From Hyposmocoma kahamanoa (taxonomy: Eukaryota > Arthropoda > Insecta > Lepidoptera > Cosmopterigidae): a stretch of 64,000 nucleotides of DNA. The notes under the pieces are model-generated. The model made no database searches. It was not told the DNA's origin and saw only the letters and a program-made list of their open reading frames with translations. Where the stretch lies: positions 3,561,335 to 3,625,334 of the forward strand of contig NW_020653337.1 of NCBI RefSeq assembly GCF_003589595.1, written 5' to 3'. Position numbers and translations under genes: made by a program. Below, one piece after another: positions 58,880 to 64,000 of the stretch (positions are counted from its first letter, which is position 1; every line of letters starts with the position of its first letter).

Positions 58880-59140
58880 GTTCGAACACGAAGAAAAATT
58901 CCTTCGATCTGACAGGATTTGGATCAACTAGGGTCACGACGCCGGGGCTACCAATACAAAAGATCTGTAACAAACACATTAAAGAAATCCATAAGGTCAG
59001 CGGACACGACCTGTAGCTTAGTTGATAGAGCGGTGCCCCTAGTATGAGATACAATCAGATCGAAGGACCTTTTCCTTGTGTTCGATCTTTGTATTAATAA
59101 TTATGACAAAGTAGTGAAACATTATGATATTCAATAAAAT
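58880..59140. repeat. Head-to-head pair of SINE family C copies
   Basis: The left half reads in reverse (TTAATACAAAGTTCGAACAC...CCTTCGATCTG) and the right half forward (CAGATCGAAGGACC...TTGTGTTCGATC...TTAATAATTATGACAAAG), giving an inverted repeat with arms of about 45 bp. It starts about 65 bp after the third EEPD1-like exon. Confidence 0.6.
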
Positions 59141-59824
59141 CAACATTAAAGGAAGGATCTGCCACTCTAGCTAGCTACCTTTGGCGATATCATTAAAATG
59201 GCGTTCATTAGATTGGGAGGAGAAACTGCTGCTTATGTTCTTTCTTCTTTCGTACCCGCGTTATACGAAACCCATGAAGATGAATACGCGAAATGCCCCC
59301 TGGAAGCAAATTGTCTATTTCTCAAAAAATCTTTTACATAAAATATGTCGCAGATAAATTAAAACTTACTGACCTTGACTACTGACAGTGACCCAGTGAG
59401 CTTGACCTCCGACACCAGTGGATCTACTCTCGTTGTCGTTCGACATTCCTTCCGAAACAATTACTGCCAAATAAGTAATAACCACTCGCATCACGCGCGT
59501 TTTCACCTGGTTGAGCATAACTTATTTGATCGATCGTTTGGTCTGAAAATCTTTGGGGGAGGCCTTCCGCAGCAGCAGTGGACGTCTTCCGGCTGACATG
59601 ATGATGATGAGTATTACTTATTTGACAGTAATTGTTTCGGACGGATGTTCGACAGAGGACAGGAGTAGACCCCCAAGATTCGGCCACGATTCCTGAAGAT
59701 AAATAAAGAACTAAAGTAAAACCGCATTTTTGCGCACTGTGATGTAGATGTTAAAGCTACCATTTTCAAGGCGTTTTGTCAGACCTTTTACACGTGCAGT
59801 CTGTTGACAAGCTACACTAATAAT

Positions 59825-60280
59825 ATAATCTTAGTACAGAGTACTAAAGAAATCCACCTCAAAAGTACGTGGAATTACGTCTATTTCCCAAGTTTTATTG
59901 AAATGTCCCCTAGTTCGCCACTCGTATAGTGGACTTGACACAGTAGATAATAAAAATCAGTTCTCACTACTCAAAGTACATTGAGAGAGAAAAACGCCTT
60001 GAATTGGAGAATAGCAAAATCAACTATTAAAATAATTGCTCCTTAAGTAAAATTTAGGCGCTATTTATAAAAATGAAGCTTCATACGTAAACAGCCACTC
60101 TTAGAGGTGGATGATTTTCCTCAAAATTAAATGGAACCACTATGGAGGTACCCTCTTTCCAACAAAAAAAAGAATCATGAAAATCGGTGCACAAATATCG
60201 GAGTTACCGCGTAACATACATACAAAAAAAAATACATATAGTCGAATTGAGAACCTCTTCCTTTTTTGAAGGCGGTTAAA
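59825..60280 (-). repeat. ACCGACTTC repeat, near-full copy
   Basis: Reversed, from CAGAGTACTAAAGAAATCCA to CCTTTTTTGAAGGCGGTTAA. Followed directly by a LINE C-terminal fragment. Confidence 0.65.
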
Positions 60281-60476
60281 AAGGCGTCCAATGCTCTGCG
60301 TATTCCATATAACAATGGATTTAGGATGTTGTCGGGACTGCCACGCTTTTGTAGCGCATCAGGCATGTTCGCGGAGGCGCATATTAACAGCTTTAGTGCG
60401 ATAATACGCAAGAGAACAACCTCCCTGATGCGTCGCGTGCGTGACAGTTCCAACAGCCTCGTACGGTTGATTTAGG
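60280..60476 (+). mobile_element. LINE ORF2 C-terminal fragment
   Basis: Frame with KASNALRIPYNNGFRMLSGL, PRFCSASGMFAEAHINSF and RRVRDSSNSLVRLI, then a stop at 60473. Same family as 29236-29487. It abuts the dispersed repeat that ends at about 60280. Confidence 0.7.
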
Positions 60477-60569
60477 AGTACCCTGCTTGCGACACGTGGA
60501 AGCACTGGAATCAAGTTCATGTGGGCTCCAGAAGCTCGATTTATAATGTAATGTAAATGTTTCAATTTA

Positions 60570-61230
60570 ATTTATAGTTTGATGTGATTGATAATTTGAT
60601 TTAATTTCATTGATTTTCGTGGATGTGATACAATTGTATGTTATAATAATTTTCATTACTAACTAAGTGTATTTGTAACTAACATCTATGGACATGGTCT
60701 GAAACAAACCATTTGAATTTAAAAACCCATCTAAAGACAGTGTGACATCATGCGAAGTAGCCATTTTAGAAGAAGTTGATTTTCTGCGTCTACTCATACA
60801 ACGCTCCATTCAACTTCCGAACGACATTCACAATAAAAAAAATCATAACAGTAACTCATTTCCATTGACAAAAGGACATGTTCCGTTTTTAGCAAGTTTG
60901 CTTATCGGAGCGGTCATTCAAATTTCGAAGACTAACTTGATTCTGTTTACATTCTGTATCCGTCAATTCATGAGCCAATCAAAACATTCCCAGAAATCGT
61001 GTAACTTTGATAAACAATTCGATGTCTTGACGAACCAATTGTCTTTTGTTCTGTTCGGAATTTCAATGGTTACTTTGAAATCCGAGTATCGAGAGTGCTT
61101 TAAGATTTAATTACGTTACTATTTTTGGTCGTTATAGTATAGGGAATTATCTAGTATTAAATAAGAAGATAGGTAGATATTTGTGTTAGTAGTTCAAGTT
61201 AGTTTTCACCTTGAAATGTGGGCGCTATTA
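60570..61230. other. EEPD1-like intron or intergenic, nothing recognised
   Basis: The 122-codon frame at 60742-61110 has no family resemblance; no splice-supported exon continuing the nuclease domain was found. Confidence 0.45.
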
Positions 61231-61234
61231 TGTT

Positions 61235-61400
61235 ACTAAGTCTAAATGTTATCATTTACTCCAAACGGCATCACTCGCTCCCAAAGTTCTCGTTCGTTCG
61301 TTCCAAAAGCTATAATATACTCCAAAAACTATCATTCGTTCCAAACGGTATCATTAACTCCAAGCGTTATCATTTGCTCCAAACGTTATCATTTGTTCTT
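61235..61400 (+). repeat. Degenerate tandem repeat, unit about 19-20 bp
   Basis: About eight diverged units of the form TTATCATTTGCTCCAAACG, with phase slips (for example GGCATCACTCGCTCCCAAAG and CGGTATCATTAACTCCAAG). Confidence 0.65.
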
Positions 61401-62288
61401 AACCCTACCAAGATAAATTATCATATAATGTGAACATTGTAGCAGCTAATCTCATCAAGCCTTGAAAAATTATAGTAACAGATATAAAAAGGGACTGAGT
61501 AAACGACCTGAATAACGCCGATAGTGCGATTTGATAAGTAGATTTCATCGCTTTCAATATTTTTGTTAATCGCGGATAGAAGGAAATAACAAATGGAAAG
61601 CATTGACCTTTTGGTTATTCATACCGAATGTTGACTATTGTTGAATTTCTATAATCATTTCATTTTTTAAACCCCGACGCAAGCTAGGAGAGGCAAGGCG
61701 TGTTATAAATTTGCAGCCTTTGTCTGTATGTCTGTAGCATCGTAGCTCCCACGCGGATAGATGATCTCAAAACAGTTTTTTTTAAGTTAATTGGGATGGT
61801 TTTTTAGCTATGTTTGACGAGCATCTGTTTGGCTGTTTAAAAATTACTAGCACTTAGGATTTCACTCATAAATAGTACATTGTGTATTAAGAACGATAAA
61901 TAAGAAATAACTAACGAGGGTCTATATTCTAATATTTAATTTGGTTTGAATGCTGAAGGCTTACATAACTCGAGTTTTGTATTTTTTTACCATCCGTGAT
62001 ACATACAATGTTTTTCATCACATTTGCGAGGATATAAATACAATGTTTATTTCTTGTATGAATAAATATGGTTCACAACACAACAATTATGGATTTTGCA
62101 AATAGCGGGTTTTTTGGTTTTTTTTTATCAATAGATGGCCAGCAGCCATTCTTCCATAGATAATACAACTCGAACTAAAATTTGTAAAAAGCAAAAACGC
62201 ATTTAAGAAATTCTTAATAATAAGTATTTAAGTATGTTTTAATTTTTGAACTTAATAACCTCCTTACTTGAACTTGAACCTGGTCTAT

Positions 62289-62440
62289 GTAAGGAAGTAT
62301 GTCGTGCTACAAATTAAAACTCCTTATCAACCATGGCTGTAATAGGAAGAAAAAGGCCCAAGGGTTTTATTTGGAGCATTATAGTCGAGTTTGTCACCAT
62401 GCAATCATACTATTTACGACGAAGGGTGATGAAAAATTAT
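62289..62440. mobile_element. Fold-back MITE, family H, second copy
   Basis: Shares CCATGGCTGTAATAGGAAGA, AAAAAGGCCCAAGGGT and GCAATCATACTATTTACGA with 6540-6645. The left arm is largely lost. Confidence 0.55.
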
Positions 62441-62779
62441 TATTCTACTGTCCTTTCGACTTCAAATTTGATATACCATGAAAATTTCATGATATTACAA
62501 TAATATGGTAACTTTGATCTGATGCCGTAGCTATGACCGTCCGTAGAATTCATTAAATTACTCTGAACGAGTTACTGGCCTACAGATAGTGACTTTATTA
62601 TCTTTTTGTAGTACGCTGTGTTGTAAAGGGGTTAATTTTTATTTTATATATAAACATAAAATAAATACATTTTTGTTTTTTACGCAGTGATCGGAATTAA
62701 GGGAATTTACCTACCTAACGTAAGAACGTTTTCTTAGTATGGACATACCCATTTCGTCATCAATGCGTATAAAATTTAT

Positions 62780-63130
62780 GTACAAAATATAATTGCGCAC
62801 TATGACTTCCATGTCATCTGATGGAAAGTGACGTTGAGGTCGATGATGTAACATGCACACCTAAATGTTACCTATTCACTCTCGCCTTGAAAAGGTCCAA
62901 TTTATAGCGTTCGGGGAATAAGTCCGCAGGCAGGGAATTCCACTCCCTAGCCGCTCGCCATGTAAATATGGAAGCGAAACGCTTCGGGCGAATCCTGGGA
63001 ATATCCACAACATAAGGGAGGAACCCCAGCCAACGTCTAGTCCTCGATGATGGAAAGGGGAAGGCAGAATCGAATAATGCATTTCCATCGCACACTCTCC
63101 GTGAATTATATCCTGTAGAATGCCACTAAG
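62780..63130 (-). mobile_element. LINE 3' end (ORF2 terminus and 3'UTR)
   Basis: The minus-strand frame has RRWLGFLPYVVDIPRIRPKR, WRAAREWNSLPADLFPERY and LFKARVNR, the typical last block of jockey/CR1-like ORF2. The short 3'UTR has CACTTTCCATCAGATGACAT in the 62810-62830 region. 5' truncated. Confidence 0.75.
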
Positions 63131-63139
63131 CAGGCAACT

Positions 63140-64000
63140 TTACGATGGTGTTCAATGTTCTGCGGCTTCGCCTCTACTAAATCCGAGTCCTATAAGCCTC
63201 TTTTTATTTTCTACTACTGTTTGTTTTCTAAACAGTCCAACATATAGGTTTGTCTCATGTTTATTTTTAGTATTTTTAAACTATTACAAAATTGATTTTT
63301 GATACAATGATTTCTAGAAAATACTTAATAGGAAATAATAATTTATCTCCAATGTCCAAATTTTTTTTAATAAATACTGCGCATATTCAAATATAATCAG
63401 TTCGAAGAAGTGCCGGGATTTTCAAAAGGGAATGTCCACATTATTCTTTGGTTTAGCTAAATTAACTCTCTCAATTCCGATAATTGTTTATAAGAAGAAA
63501 ATGTGAAAAGAAACGTGTTCATTTTTCCCAGAATGACTCTATTTGAATAAATTTTCATGCGTATTGTCAGTAGAAAGAAAGGTTACTGGCAACAGTATGT
63601 GTGCTTTTCAATGTAATTTATTTTCCGACCTTTACACGTCTTATCCATTAACTAAAAATAATCTTTAATTATCTTGGTAGAGTAGGTACAATCTAATCTG
63701 CAATCAAAAGTTGAAGTGTTTACTTATATCCTGTACATTGATGGCTTATGACAAGATAACGTAGTCTAGTGTAGGCAGAAGCCTTCCAAAAATATCCAAG
63801 CGATTAATTATTTTATACTGTCGCGTTAAAAACCCTTTTGTATTGCAGTAGCGAATAGTGAGTTTCTAATACCAAGCACTATATTTAATTAAAATGTTTA
63901 TTACACCGATTACTTCGCTAATTACAAAAATATATTTTGTTTTGGTTGCATAATGCCACCGATATTAATTAATCTTTGTTCTGCAAAAACATTACAATTT
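63140..64000. other. Right edge, nothing recognised
   Basis: AT-rich. No exon continuing the nuclease domain was found, so the remaining EEPD1-like exons are expected beyond 64000. Confidence 0.5.

Noticed and set aside
58656..59054. 132-codon minus-strand frame
   Set aside because: Antisense shadow of EEPD1-like exon 3 and of a SINE pair.
60742..61110. 122-codon plus-strand frame starting MTSCEVAILEEV
   Set aside because: No family resemblance and no splice-site context that continues the EEPD1-like nuclease domain; AT-rich chance frame.

Overview
This window is animal nuclear DNA, almost certainly an insect and most likely a moth or butterfly. The genes are split by phased GT-AG introns, the non-coding DNA is AT-rich, and most of it is transposon debris: tRNA-headed SINEs, 5'-truncated LINEs, and hAT, Harbinger and fold-back MITEs. 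There is no operon, CRISPR array or prokaryotic signal. All family names come from reading translations and from memory of the families; no database search was run. The order assignment rests on repeat types and is an inference.

Layout. (1) Positions 1-14991, minus strand: ten exons of a CC2D1 / lethal(2) giant discs (lgd) orthologue, with four DM14 repeats. The C-terminal C2 domain lies off the left edge. (2) Positions 14992-15729: a 738-bp head-to-head promoter interval. (3) Positions 15730-34872, plus strand: a complete eight-exon cytoplasmic dynein 1 light intermediate chain gene (Dlic), 465 codons plus stop. Its 10-kb third intron holds LINE bodies, and its sixth intron holds a decayed Ty3/gypsy fragment. 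(4) Positions 34873-50890: a long stretch with no protein gene recognised. It has a possible Dlic 3'UTR exon, a repeat-poor 4.6-kb part and then mixed repeats. (5) Positions 50903-51488, plus strand: a short two-exon gene encoding only the N-terminal helix-hairpin-helix part of an EEPD1-like protein. (6) Positions 52323-58814, plus strand: the first three coding exons of the full EEPD1-like gene, with two helix-hairpin-helix modules and the start of an endonuclease/exonuclease/phosphatase domain. The rest lies beyond the right edge.

Roles. Lgd acts in endosomal ESCRT-III/Notch trafficking, Dlic links dynein to cargo adaptors, and EEPD1 is a nuclease-fold protein of replication-fork repair and membrane-associated roles. 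They are neighbours, not a pathway. lgd and Dlic may share promoter DNA.

The most interesting biology is the EEPD1 locus. A tandem partial copy has kept its protein sequence, intron position and N-myristoylation-like start while diverging heavily at synonymous sites. It looks like a maintained short paralogue or an alternative first exon. The best-resolved transposon history is a Harbinger element nested in a hAT MITE, with clean target-site duplications at both levels.
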